Below are positions 48,003 to 56,202 of a stretch of 64,000 nucleotides of DNA, piece by piece. The stretch lies in NCBI RefSeq assembly GCF_000425105.1, contig NZ_AULD01000006.1, positions 434,001 to 498,000 on the forward strand, in the 5' to 3' direction. This stretch comes from Agrococcus lahaulensis DSM 17612 (GTDB lineage Bacteria; Actinomycetota; Actinomycetes; Actinomycetales; Microbacteriaceae). A program made the position numbers and the translations under genes. Position 1 is the stretch's first letter. Each line of letters begins with the position of its first letter. The notes under the pieces are model-generated. The model made no database searches and had not been told where the DNA came from. It was given only the letters and a program-made list of their open reading frames with translations.

Positions 48003-49640
48003 TCAGAACGGCAGCGGCGGCGCGTTCGCGTGGTCCTGCGCTGCTGGCTCGACCGGATTCCCGTACCACTCGCGGAGCACGGCGGGATCGGGCTCGGGCC
48101 AGGTCGTCGGATCGTCCCAGCGGCCGAGGCGATCGAGCGCTGCGCGCTGATCAGCGCGCCGCTGCGCGGGAGTGCGCTTCGGTGGCCTGGCTCTCGTGCG
48201 AGGCAGGTCGGTGAAGACCGGCCCGACCGGTTCCGGCAGGTCGTCGATCACCTGCCCCAGCGGCGAGGTCCACCGCAGCACGCCTCCGGGCAGCTGCTCG
48301 ACGGCCCAGCGGGAGTCGTGCTTGAGGCAGTGGTCGCGGCGGCAGATGTGGGCGAGGTTCGACAGACTCGTCTCCCCTCCCTGCGACCACGGTCTCGTGT
48401 GGTCGAGGTCGGCGCGTCGGGCCGGCCGGTCGCAGCCGGGCGCTCGGCAGCGCACGTCGCGGCCGAGGAGCGCGTGCCGCTGCGCCGCAGTCGGCGTGTA
48501 CGAGTCGACCGTGACTGCGACGCCGGTGACCGGGTGCGTGAACAGCCGCAGCCACGTGGGCGCCTCCCCCGCCAGCCGGCGGGCGGTGTCGAGATCGACG
48601 ATCACCTTCCCGTCGAGCATCGCCGGGAACCGGTGCCCGGCCGCCTCGGCCTCCGCCGCCGTGCCGTCGAAGCACAGCGCGTCCGCGGGCATCACGATCA
48701 TCGGCCTGACCTGGATGCCGGAGGTGCCGTGGAGATCCTCCGGGACCACCCCGCCGAGCAGCAGCTCTTCGAGAGCATCCGCGCGGAATTGATCGATCGT
48801 GCGCGGATCGTCCTTCGACCTGGCCCTGGCGGCCTGCGTCAGCCGGTCCATCGCCGCGTTCGCCTTCACCGCCGACATGAAGGCGTAGAAGTGCACCATC
48901 CCGTCGCCCGCATCGCTCACCTCGACCCGGCGCCGCTGCCTGGCGGTCTCGTGCCGGATCTGCAGCGGCGTCGTGAGCGCGTCGTTCACGAGCTGCTTCG
49001 CGCGCGACCGCAGCCGGCTCACGCTCGAGCGCTCCGCCTCATCGACGAGCGCCGCCACGACGCGCTCGCGATCAGCGGCCTCGAGCCGCTCGTCCTCGCG
49101 CAGCGGCCGTGTCTCAGCCTCGATGACCCGCAGGTGGCTCGTCGTGATGCGGCCCTCGGCCGCCGCCTCGTGCGCGGCCGGCAGAGTGGTCACGATCGAC
49201 CAGGCATCGCTCATGCGCCGCTCGACGGTCGTCGACGCGAGCCCGACCTCGACCGCCGCGAACGATGCGAGCTCGCGCAGCATCGCGCCGGTGTCGCCGG
49301 GCTGGTCGATCATCCGCTGCAGGTGCTCGGCCATGAGCGCCCGCCGCTCCCCCTCGATGCGCGACGTCTCGGCCTCGAGCGCCGCGAACCGCTCCACGAA
49401 CTCCGCGTCGAGCCGCAGCCGCCGCTCGGCCGTCGACTCCGGCGGGCGCGGCAGCGGCGGGATCGGCGCGCCCCGCTCTGCCGCGGCCTGCACCTGCTCC
49501 TCGGACATCGCGTCCACCTGCGCCGACAGCTCGAGCCAGAACGCGTCGAGCTCCGCATCCGCCGCGATCTCGGCCGCCGAGCGCGGCTGGAGCGGCGGCG
49601 CCTCCAGCGCCTCCGTCCCCTCGCCCGGTCTCGTCGTCAT
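48003..49640 (-). CDS. DUF222/HNH endonuclease-domain protein
   Basis: A 545-residue protein with an N-terminal helical DUF222 region and a C-terminal HNH nuclease motif (CRAPGCDRPARRADLDHTRP, followed by NLAHICRRDHCLKH) with zinc-binding cysteines. Such proteins are abundant, often multicopy, in Micrococcales genomes and are related to 13E12-type mobile-element proteins. The biological role is unclear. The ATG at 49638-49640 has GGAG upstream. No intron or intein features were seen. Confidence 0.85.
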   Translation of the reverse strand: MTTRPGEGTEALEAPPLQPRSAAEIAADAELDAFWLELSAQVDAMSEEQVQAAAERGAPIPPLPRPPESTAERRLRLDAEFVERFAALEAETSRIEGERRALMAEHLQRMIDQPGDTGAMLRELASFAAVEVGLASTTVERRMSDAWSIVTTLPAAHEAAAEGRITTSHLRVIEAETRPLREDERLEAADRERVVAALVDEAERSSVSRLRSRAKQLVNDALTTPLQIRHETARQRRRVEVSDAGDGMVHFYAFMSAVKANAAMDRLTQAARARSKDDPRTIDQFRADALEELLLGGVVPEDLHGTSGIQVRPMIVMPADALCFDGTAAEAEAAGHRFPAMLDGKVIVDLDTARRLAGEAPTWLRLFTHPVTGVAVTVDSYTPTAAQRHALLGRDVRCRAPGCDRPARRADLDHTRPWSQGGETSLSNLAHICRRDHCLKHDSRWAVEQLPGGVLRWTSPLGQVIDDLPEPVGPVFTDLPRTRARPPKRTPAQRRADQRAALDRLGRWDDPTTWPEPDPAVLREWYGNPVEPAAQDHANAPPLPF

Positions 49641-49768
49641 GCCCCGATTCTCCTCGGCACCGCCCACACGCGCGCGGCCCGGACGGGCACCTGTGGAGAG
49701 CGCTCGCGAGGGCGGTCCAGGCATCCGCGCATGCTCGCGCGCTAGGTTTGCTCGGACGAGGAGGCGGC

Positions 49769-49996
49769 ATGCGCAAGTACCTGTTCAACCCCGGAGTGCT
49801 GTCATCGGTGGCGAGCGGCATCGGTGTCGCGAAGGCGACGACGAAAGGCCCCCGCGATTGGCGGCTCGCCCTGCTGTGGGTCAGCTGGGGCATCGGCGTC
49901 GCGCTGGCGATCGGCGCCGTGAACCAGCGCGACGAGGGCACGCGGCAGCAGGAGCTCGAGCGCGAGCTCGAGAAGGCCGCCAAGAAGCGCCGCTGA
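49769..49996 (+). CDS. Small single-pass membrane protein
   Basis: A 75-residue protein: a short N-terminal segment (MRKYLFNPGVLSSVASGIG), one clear membrane helix (LALLWVSWGIGVALAIGAV) and a charged, probably helical tail (RQQELERELEKAAKKRR). GAGGAGG precedes the ATG. No family is recognised. Four bases separate it from the kinase gene, so they are likely cotranscribed. Confidence 0.7.
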   Translation: MRKYLFNPGVLSSVASGIGVAKATTKGPRDWRLALLWVSWGIGVALAIGAVNQRDEGTRQQELERELEKAAKKRR

Positions 49997-50000
49997 CGCG

Positions 50001-50879
50001 ATGGCGGCGTCACGGGAGGACGCGCGCGTCGTGGTCATCGGCGATGCGCTCGTCGATGCGATCGACGGCGCCTCGCACCCGGGCGGCGCCGCGCTCAACG
50101 TCGCGATCGGCCTCGCACGCCTCGGCGTACCCGCGCGGCTCGTCGCCATGGTCGGCGACGATGCGCCGGGCAGGGTGCTGCGCGAGCACTGCGAGCGCCA
50201 CTGCGTCGACGTCGTCGCGACACCCGCACCGCTCGGCACCGCCGTGGCGACCGCCGTCCGCGACGGCGACACGATGCGCTACGAGTTCAACGCTGCGGGC
50301 GTCGGACGATTCGTCGAGCTCGCGGGGCTCGAGCCGCTGCTCGACGAGGCGCCGCTCGTGGTCGTCTCGTGCCTCGCGCTCGAGCACGAGCAGCAGGTCG
50401 CGCCGCTCCTCGCCCTCGAGCGCTCCTCCGAGCGGCTGCTCATCGACCCGAACGCCCGCCCTGCCTACTTGCGCGAGGCCGGCGCGGTCGCGCGCTTCGC
50501 GCAGGGCCTCGACTCCCTCGCCGCCCGGGCGCTGCTCGTCAAGCTCTCGGACGAGGACGCCGAGCTCGTCTACGGCGAGGACGCGGATGCGACCGCCGCG
50601 CGGCTCGTCGCAGCCGGCGCCCGCGCGGTCGCCGTGACGCGCGGCCCGGCCGGCGCGACGATCGTGACCCGCGACGGCGCGGTGGACGCGGCAGTGCCCG
50701 CCCTTGCGGCGCCCATCGTCGACACGATCGGAGCCGGTGACAGCGTGCTCGCGTCCCTCACCGCATCCGTCATCTCCGGTGCGCACGAGGGCGGATGGGT
50801 CGGACCGCTCGAGCGCGCGATGGCGGTCGCGGCCGCCACGACCCGCTCCCCGGGAGGGCTGCTGCAGCTGCCGGGCTGA
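50001..50879 (+). CDS. PfkB-family carbohydrate kinase
   Basis: A 292-residue ribokinase-type sugar kinase. It has the N-terminal GGAALNVAIGLARLG, the substrate lid region and the anion-hole/catalytic motif DTIGAGDSVLAS with the catalytic Asp; TRGPAGATI is the nucleotide strand. Fructose or a related sugar is the likely substrate, but the substrate residues do not settle it. Confidence 0.85.
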   Translation: MAASREDARVVVIGDALVDAIDGASHPGGAALNVAIGLARLGVPARLVAMVGDDAPGRVLREHCERHCVDVVATPAPLGTAVATAVRDGDTMRYEFNAAGVGRFVELAGLEPLLDEAPLVVVSCLALEHEQQVAPLLALERSSERLLIDPNARPAYLREAGAVARFAQGLDSLAARALLVKLSDEDAELVYGEDADATAARLVAAGARAVAVTRGPAGATIVTRDGAVDAAVPALAAPIVDTIGAGDSVLASLTASVISGAHEGGWVGPLERAMAVAAATTRSPGGLLQLPG

Positions 50880-50914
50880 CGGGAGCGGCTCGGGAGCGCG
50901 CCTAGCATGGGGCA

Positions 50915-52138
50915 ATGGCTCTCAAGTCGCTCGACCAGTCGTCGAAGCTCAAGCACGTGCTCTACGAGATCCGCGGCCCGGTGGCCGCCGAAGCGGCGCG
51001 GCTCGAGGCGGAGGGCCACCGGATCCTGAAGCTCAACATCGGCAACCCCGCGCCGTTCGGCTTCGAGACGCCCGACACGATCGTGCAGGACATGATCGCC
51101 AACCTGCACGCCGCGCAGGGCTACTCCGACTCGAAGGGCGTGCTGCCCGCGCGCCGCGCGGTCGTCGCGCGCTATGAGGACGTGCCGGGCTTCCCGCAGC
51201 TCACGGTCGACGACGTCTACCTCGGCAACGGCGTCTCGGAGCTCATCACGATGACGATGCAGGCGCTGCTCGACGCGGGCGACGAGGTGCTCATCCCGGC
51301 GCCCGACTACCCGCTCTGGACGGCGATGACGGCGCTCGGCGGCGGCACGCCCATCCACTACCTGACGGATGAGTCGGCGGGCTGGGCGCCGGACCTCGCC
51401 GACGTCGAGGCCAAGATCACGCCTCGCACGAAGGCGATCGTCGTCATCAACCCGAACAACCCGACGGGCGCCGTGTACTCGCGCGAGGTGCTGCAGGGCA
51501 TCGTCGACCTCGCCCGGCGGCACTCGCTGCTCATCCTCGCCGACGAGATCTACGACCGGATCCTCTACGACGACGCCGAGCACGTCTCGATCGCGACGCT
51601 CGCGCCCGACCTGCTGACGCTCACCTACAACGGGCTCTCGAAGACGTACCGCGCCGCGGGCTTCCGCGCGGCGTGGCTCGCGATCACGGGCCCAAAGGAC
51701 CACGCGCAGGGCTTCCTCGAGGGCCTCACGCTGCTCGCCTCGACGCGGCTGTGCCCGAACGTGCCGGCGCAGTACGGCATCCAGGTCGCGCTCGGCGGCC
51801 ACCAGTCGATCGAGGACCTCATCCTGCCCGGCGGGCGCCTGCTCGAGCAGCGCGACGCCGCGGTGCAGGGGCTGAACGCGATCCCCGGCGTGAGCGTCGT
51901 GAACCCGAAGGGTGCGCTCTACGCGTTCCCGCGACTCGACCCCGAGGTGCACGAGATCCACGACGACGCGCGGCTCGCGCTCGACCTGCTGCGGCAGGAG
52001 AAGATCCTCGTGACGCACGGCACGGGCTTCAACTGGCCCGCGCCCGACCACTTCCGGATCGTGACGCTGCCGTGGAAGCGCGACCTCGTCACCGCGGTCG
52101 AGCGGATCGGCAACTTCCTGTCGTCGTACCGGCAGTAG
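50915..52138 (+). CDS. Class I aminotransferase, AlaA-like
   Basis: A 407-residue PLP enzyme of fold type I. It has NIGNPAPFGFETPD, GNGVSELITMTMQA, NPNNPTGAVYSREVL, DEIYDRILYDD and the PLP-lysine loop NGLSKTYRAAGFRAAW. This set matches the AlaA/glutamate-pyruvate aminotransferase group. It ends 17 bp before a strong terminator, next to the duplicated tRNA-Lys end. Confidence 0.9.
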   Translation: MALKSLDQSSKLKHVLYEIRGPVAAEAARLEAEGHRILKLNIGNPAPFGFETPDTIVQDMIANLHAAQGYSDSKGVLPARRAVVARYEDVPGFPQLTVDDVYLGNGVSELITMTMQALLDAGDEVLIPAPDYPLWTAMTALGGGTPIHYLTDESAGWAPDLADVEAKITPRTKAIVVINPNNPTGAVYSREVLQGIVDLARRHSLLILADEIYDRILYDDAEHVSIATLAPDLLTLTYNGLSKTYRAAGFRAAWLAITGPKDHAQGFLEGLTLLASTRLCPNVPAQYGIQVALGGHQSIEDLILPGGRLLEQRDAAVQGLNAIPGVSVVNPKGALYAFPRLDPEVHEIHDDARLALDLLRQEKILVTHGTGFNWPAPDHFRIVTLPWKRDLVTAVERIGNFLSSYRQ

Positions 52139-52155
52139 CGCCCGCGGCATGACGA

Positions 52156-52180
52156 AGGGCCCGGCAACACGCCGGGCCCT
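52156..52180. terminator. Terminator after the aminotransferase (and ancestral tRNA-Lys)
   Basis: A 10-bp perfect stem (AGGGCCCGGC and its complement) with loop AACAC. It serves the aminotransferase gene from the left and, before the element inserted, would have terminated tRNA-Lys from the right. Confidence 0.7.
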
Positions 52181-52186
52181 CTCGCT

Positions 52187-52221
52187 GTACACCCCCCGGG
52201 ACTCGAACCCGGAACCAATTG
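52187..52221. repeat. Direct repeat, left copy: 3' end of tRNA-Lys (attachment site)
   Basis: These 35 bases are identical to 56022-56056, the 3' part of the intact tRNA-Lys gene (T-arm, acceptor 3' strand, variable loop and part of the anticodon stem). Identity ends sharply on both sides. No other part of a tRNA is present here. This is the classic trace of site-specific integration at a tRNA 3' end. Confidence 0.9.
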
Positions 52222-52298
52222 TTCGAGTCCGCGCTCATGCGACCTCTCGAAACCCGCGTGATTCCGCCAATGTTGGGCACGCGCCGATCTTGCCATGT

Positions 52299-52350
52299 CC
52301 CTCGATATCCCGGCGTGTCCCTGCGTAGTGGACACCAGGTGTCCACTACG
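52299..52350. repeat. Structured left end: 24-bp inverted motif plus 27-bp perfect palindrome
   Basis: 52299-52322 is, in reverse orientation, a 20-of-24 match to 55876-55899 near the right end. Directly next to it, 52324-52350 is a perfect palindrome with 13-bp arms (CGTAGTGGACACC) around one A. The arm's first 12 bases recur at 55952-55963. The placement fits integrase or excisionase arm-type sites; this is inference. Confidence 0.65.
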
Positions 52351-52369
52351 ACTGCGGTTGCAGGGTCGG

Positions 52370-52657
52370 TCAGTTCACGTCGAAGCGGGCGAACGTCCCA
52401 AGCGACACGAGCCCCTTCAGGAACGACTCTGCGGTCGTCGGGTCGAGCAGCACAACGCTCTCCCCTGTCGGGACTGGCGTATCGGTGTACGGCGCGTACT
52501 CGGATGCGAGCAGGTAGAGCGGGATGTCGGCGTGGGGCCAGTCCTCGATGCCCAGATCCCTCGTGACCCTGCGCGCCCTCTCTCGCTCGCGCTCGTCTTG
52601 AACGCGAATGTCCCGGGCGAGCCTCCGGGAGGTGACCGCCTGGATGACCTCCTCGCC
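52370..52657 (-). pseudogene. C-terminal fragment of an unrecognised protein, fused in frame to the ISL3 remnant
   Basis: About 95 residues read in the same frame as the ISL3 remnant but do not look like a transposase: ARRVTRDLGIEDWPHADIPL, LLASEYAPYTDTPVPTG and LDPTTAESFLKGLVSLGTF, ending in a stop at 52370. It looks like the surviving C-terminus of another element gene after an IS-mediated deletion. No start codon of its own is convincing, and the family is unknown. Confidence 0.45.
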
Positions 52658-53005
52658 GATCAGATAGTCGTACAGCCTGCGCCGGATCTGGTGCGGCTGG
52701 TGTTCGGCCAACAGCAGGCGCAGGCGTTCCTTGACGGCATGCGCGGCGGCGATCTCGTTGGTCGGATCCTCGGCGGCGAGGGCGGCGTTGAACCGGGCCT
52801 CTTGCTTGACGGTGAGGTGCTCGTAGCCGGTGAGCAGCAGTTGCCGGCTGGCCCAGACTTTGTCGGTGGCGGTGCCGCGGCGGCCGTGCAGTTGCCGGGT
52901 GATCCGTTGACGGACCTGGGTGACCATGAGGTTGGCGAGGGCGACGAGATGCCACTTGTCGACTGCGATCCGCGCGTCCGGCAGGGCGGTGCGGATCCCG
53001 GATCG
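52658..53005 (-). pseudogene. ISL3-family transposase remnant
   Basis: About 116 residues match the DDE region of ISL3 transposases: SGIRTALPDARIAVDKWHLV, ALANLMVTQVRQRITRQLHG, WASRQLLLTGYEHLT and HAVKERLRLLLAEH up to IRRRLYD. The N-terminal zinc-finger and first catalytic part are missing, and upstream the frame runs into unrelated sequence. No terminal inverted repeats were found. It cannot transpose. Confidence 0.7.
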
Positions 53006-53174
53006 ACAGGTACAACAGCGCCCGCCCGCACACCCGCCTCGGCAACGCCCCACCCGCCGAGTACGAGGCAGCGCACTGCGCTGAGCCCACCAAGTCATCG
53101 CGACCGGCAATGACACCTGCATAGACGTGGCATCAACGCGTAGATGTTTCAGTTTCTTCTGTGCTGGGGCTGTG

Positions 53175-54266
53175 TCAGGTGCTGGACCGGGTGTAGGCAG
53201 CGGCGCGCACCACATCTTCGTCCTCCAGTCCAGCTCCTAGTGCTCCGCCCACGGTGGCCAGGCTGGCGGTGAGCCAGCTGATCTTCGCGTAGTCCAAAGC
53301 GTTCACTGGGTGACCGGCGACACCGGCCAGTACCTGCTCGTCGATAAGCAGCAGCGCGCCGACCCAGGACAGGATGAATAAGACGAGGTAGAACACCGCA
53401 ACCCCGATGGCCACGGTCGCGGTGGTGGCCAAATTGAACAGGATCACCTGCTCACGTTGGGCTCGCCGCCGTGGGCGCTCCCACAAGTCGGCTCCCAGGA
53501 TCAGGGTGGCACTCACCGCCCCGATCGCCATCACCGCCAGCAGGACCAGGCGCACCGGCCCGTAGGCCATGGCCAGTACCCATAGGTCCGAGGCCACCAA
53601 TGTCAGCATGCCGGTGGCCGCTGCCACGACCAGCGCCCGGGAGAGCCGGGCCACGAAGGCCCAAGGCTGGTTGGCGCGGATCATGCCCAGCAGCAACCGC
53701 ACGTTGCCGCTCAGCACTCGGGCCGTGAACTGCACGACGTTGTCGTCCGGGCGTTCGTCGAGATCGGTGGACAGCTGGTGGGCTCTTCGAGCAAGATCCC
53801 GCTGGGCGTTGAGGTCTTCGGCGTCGTAGCCCAGGAGCTGCCCGACCACGTGCACGGTGGTCTCTTGCACCTTCTGCCGCACGTGCACGGGTCCCAGGGT
53901 TGGGACGGAGACCAGTCCTACCCCGTGCACGGGGCTGAGCTGGGCGAGCACCGGACGTCGGCCGGTCTTCAGGGGGATCTCGGTGAGCACCACGGCCAGA
54001 TCCCAGTTCTCCTCCAGCACGCGGTTTCGGGCCGCCTCCAGCAGGTCCAAGGTCTCGGTGGGTGGATCGACCAGCCGGTCTTCGGCCATCTTCAGTTGCC
54101 AGCGCACTCCCGGATACCGCTGCACCAAGATCTTGCGCACCGAGGTGGTGACCTCGGGGCCGAGCACCGCACTCAGGGATGGTGAGACCACCAGGCCGAT
54201 GAGCAGCTCGGCATCGGAAAGGGGTTCGGCAGGATCGGCGGTGGATCGGCGACGCTCAGCAGTCAC
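53175..54266 (-). CDS. Unknown membrane protein of the tRNA-Lys element
   Basis: A protein of about 363 residues. The N-terminal half is soluble (LSDAELLIGLVVSPSLSAVL, VTTSVRKILVQRYPGVRWQL, LAVVLTEIPLKTGRRPVLAQ). The C-terminal half has four membrane helices (VVAAATGMLTLVASDLWVLA, LVLLAVMAIGAVSATLILGA, LATTATVAIGVAVFYLVLFI and a weaker last one). It is the only intact non-transposase gene in the element. No family is recognised. The start is uncertain: a GTG at 54266 or a TTG at 54284. It could be a cargo gene acting at the membrane. Confidence 0.6.
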   Translation of the reverse strand: MTAERRRSTADPAEPLSDAELLIGLVVSPSLSAVLGPEVTTSVRKILVQRYPGVRWQLKMAEDRLVDPPTETLDLLEAARNRVLEENWDLAVVLTEIPLKTGRRPVLAQLSPVHGVGLVSVPTLGPVHVRQKVQETTVHVVGQLLGYDAEDLNAQRDLARRAHQLSTDLDERPDDNVVQFTARVLSGNVRLLLGMIRANQPWAFVARLSRALVVAAATGMLTLVASDLWVLAMAYGPVRLVLLAVMAIGAVSATLILGADLWERPRRRAQREQVILFNLATTATVAIGVAVFYLVLFILSWVGALLLIDEQVLAGVAGHPVNALDYAKISWLTASLATVGGALGAGLEDEDVVRAAAYTRSST

Positions 54267-54561
54267 CGCTCCATGATGAGGCAACCACGGGCCGGATTGC
54301 TACTGGCTCGATGGAGCCCCCAAGGTTTCGTGCAGCACCGCGGGCCGGATTCGGTGGTCGCCTCGATCCCGGAAAGAGCAGTGCTGCTCACTGCGAAATC
54401 CTCTCCCCGCCGACGCCGCCAGCGCGAAGACATCACAGCCAGCGGGTCCGGGACCTGCCGGTGTCGAGGACGGCTTCTCGATGATGCTGCAGTGACGGAT
54501 CGGTTGAAGTGGATCGCCCCGGGGATTGTAGAGAGTCTCATCCAACAGGAAGGATGGGCTC

Positions 54562-54882
54562 ATGCCCGCACCACACAAGTACTCCTCCGACGTCCGTGAG
54601 CGCACCGTGCGCATGGTCAACGAGAAGCTGAACGAGAACCCCGGCATGACAACAGCGACCGCTTGCCGGCCCATCAGTGAGCACGTCGGAATCAACAAGA
54701 ACACGATCCGGAACTGGGTCAAGCAGAATCATGTCGATACCGGCAAGACGCCCGGGGTCACGACGGAAGAGAAACAACGCGTTCTCGAACTCGAGAAAGA
54801 GAACCGCGAACTGCGCCGCGCGAATGAGATCCTGCGGAAAGCGAGCGCGTATTTCGCACAGGCGGAGCTCGACCGCCGCTGA
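54562..54882 (+). CDS. IS3-family transposase OrfA
   Basis: A 106-residue protein with the usual OrfA form: YSSDVRERTVRMVNEKL, a helix-turn-helix (HVGINKNTIRNWVKQ) and a leucine-zipper tail (VLELEKENRELRRANEILRK), ending LDRR. AGGAAGGATG precedes the ATG. OrfA normally combines with OrfB through -1 frameshifting to make the active transposase; here OrfB is disrupted. Confidence 0.9.
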   Translation: MPAPHKYSSDVRERTVRMVNEKLNENPGMTTATACRPISEHVGINKNTIRNWVKQNHVDTGKTPGVTTEEKQRVLELEKENRELRRANEILRKASAYFAQAELDRR

Positions 54883-55825
54883 CAGACATCGATGCTTTCA
54901 TCGACGAGCACAAAGACGAGCTGGAGTCGAGCCGATCTGCCGCATTCTGAGCGATGCAGGAGTGCAGGTCGCTGCCAGTTCGTATTACGCGCGAAAGAAC
55001 CGCACGGAATCCGCAAGAAGCATCGCGGACAGGAAATGGGATACCCGCATTGTCGAGACCGATGAGGCTAATCGCGGGCTTTACGGAGCGCGAAAGATGT
55101 GGAAAGTGCTGGGCGCGATGTACCCGGAGGACCGGGTGGCTCGCTGCACAGTCGAGCGGCGGATGGCCGCCCTAGGTCTGTCGGGAGTCGGGAACTCCCG
55201 CACGACACGCACGACACGGCCCGCCCTGTAGGGAGCCTCGCACCCCGGCGACAAGCTGGAGCGGAACTTCACCCCTTCTGCCCCGAACATGAAATGGGTC
55301 GCCGATATCACGTATGTGTCGACGTGGTCGGGTTTCGTGTATGTCGCGTTCATCATGGATTTGTTCTCACGGGCGATTATCGGGTGGAATGTTGATACAA
55401 CTTTGCGCGCCGATCTTGCATTGGATGCTTTGGAGCATGCGATGTGGGAACGAGGGCGCCGCAAGCACGACGTACGTGGAGTCATTCACCACAGCGACAA
55501 AGGGGCACAATACACATCAATCACCTACACGAGTCGTCTTGTAGAAGCCGAGATTGAGGCGTCTGTCGGATCGACTGGCGATTCATATGGTAACGCAGCA
55601 GCTGAAGCGCTGATGAAGCTTTTCAAGAAGGAGGTGGAGTGGAGAAACGGGCCATGGTCAGGTCGTGATTCTGTCGAATACGCGGTGACGGAATGGGTTC
55701 ATTGGTACAACAACTCGCGGATTCATTCCCGATGCAGTGACATGGCCCCGATGGCGTTCGAGGCGCTGCACTACACTCGGTCCCGCCGGCCTGTTGAGGC
55801 TCGCGTACTAGAACCAGCTCTCTAG
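54879..55825 (+). pseudogene. IS3-family transposase OrfB, frameshifted and with a premature stop
   Basis: OrfB begins as LTDIDAFIDEHKDEL, then one base appears lost near 54921, after which GVEPICRILSDAGVQVAASS continues in another frame. An in-frame TAG at 55229-55231 interrupts it before HPGDKLERNFTPSAPNM. The catalytic core then reads on in the same frame: WVADITYVSTWSGFVYVAFI (first Asp), VIHHSDKGAQYTSITY (second Asp) and GNAAAEALMKLFKKEV (Glu). The DDE triad is thus present but the gene cannot be translated as one protein. Confidence 0.85.
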
Positions 55826-55875
55826 CAAACCCGGGGCGATCCAACCGGCGTCGAGTCGCGTCCGGCACGCGCCCA

Positions 55876-55963
55876 AGGGACACACCGGGACATGCAGGGG
55901 CGTCTGTGCCCGAGATCCCTCGAAACGGGGCTCAGAGCCGCGTTGTGGTCTCGTAGTGGACAC
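55876..55963. repeat. Structured right end of the tRNA-Lys element
   Basis: 55876-55899 is the inverted partner (20 of 24 bases) of 52299-52322, and 55952-55963 repeats the CGTAGTGGACAC half of the left-end palindrome. Both lie outside the IS3 copy, within 150 bp of the right attachment repeat, so they belong to the element ends. Confidence 0.6.
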
Positions 55964-55982
55964 TTGGTCCCGCGCACGCAAA

Positions 55983-56018
55983 AGCCCCGGAGTCCGTTTT
56001 CCGCGGAACTCCGGGGCT
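55983..56018 (-). terminator. Terminator of tRNA-Lys, supplied by the element
   Basis: Arms AGCCCCGGAGT and ACTCCGGGGCT (11 bp, perfect) with a 14-base loop stand just beyond the tRNA-Lys 3' end. Because the element separated the tRNA from its old terminator (52156-52180), this hairpin now does that job. Confidence 0.7.
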
Positions 56019-56021
56019 GTC

Positions 56022-56056
56022 GTACACCCCCCGGGACTCGAACCCGGAACCAATTG
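56022..56056. repeat. Direct repeat, right copy (attachment site inside tRNA-Lys)
   Basis: It is identical over 35 bp to 52187-52221, offset by exactly 3835 bp. This copy completes the functional tRNA-Lys gene. Confidence 0.9.
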
Positions 56057-56095
56057 ATTAAGAGTCAACTGCTCTGCCAATTGAGCTAGAGGTGC
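56023..56095 (-). tRNA. tRNA-Lys (anticodon CTT)
   Basis: A 73-nt cloverleaf on the reverse strand: acceptor GCACCTC with GGGGTGT, D-stem GCTC/GAGC, anticodon stem GTTGA/TCAAT around CTCTTAA (anticodon CTT), and T-stem CCGGG/CCCGG. The first acceptor pair is G-T rather than G-C, and this T is in both repeat copies. CCA is not encoded. Its 3' half was re-formed by the integrated element. Confidence 0.95.
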
Positions 56096-56202
56096 ATGGT
56101 CTCTCGACCGAGGAACAACGATAGCACAGACGGCGGGCCCGCCTCCACCGGGCCGGCTTCCCGGGGCCGGCCCGACGCATCCGCTCTGCTTGGATGGACG
56201 GG

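Larger units (their letters stand above)
54510..55843 (+). mobile_element. IS3-family insertion sequence (defective)
   Basis: A 1334-bp element bounded by inverted repeats sharing TGGATCGCCCCGGG exactly at both ends (54510-54523 and, inverted, 55830-55843), with further similarity inward (AGAGAG). It encodes OrfA and a broken OrfB. The flanking three bases (AAG left, ACC right) do not match, so no target duplication is visible. It is less GC-rich than the host sequence. Confidence 0.8.
52222..56021. mobile_element. Decayed integrative element in tRNA-Lys
   Basis: The segment between the two 35-bp repeats has visibly lower GC and different codon use from its flanks, most clearly in the IS3 part. 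It contains an ISL3-type transposase remnant, an unknown membrane protein and an IS3-family element, but no integrase, excisionase or conjugation gene. It carries repeated motifs near both ends (52299-52350 and 55876-55963). It was probably a larger integrative element that lost its integrase by deletion. Confidence 0.75.

Noticed and set aside
52187-52221. A second tRNA-Lys gene
   Set aside because: Only the 3' part is present; the D-arm, anticodon and 5' acceptor strand are missing. It is the attachment duplication.
54273-54599. A small forward protein upstream of the IS3 element
   Set aside because: The frame crosses the IS left end, lacks a ribosome-binding site and has no motif; 54285-54509 shows no supported gene.
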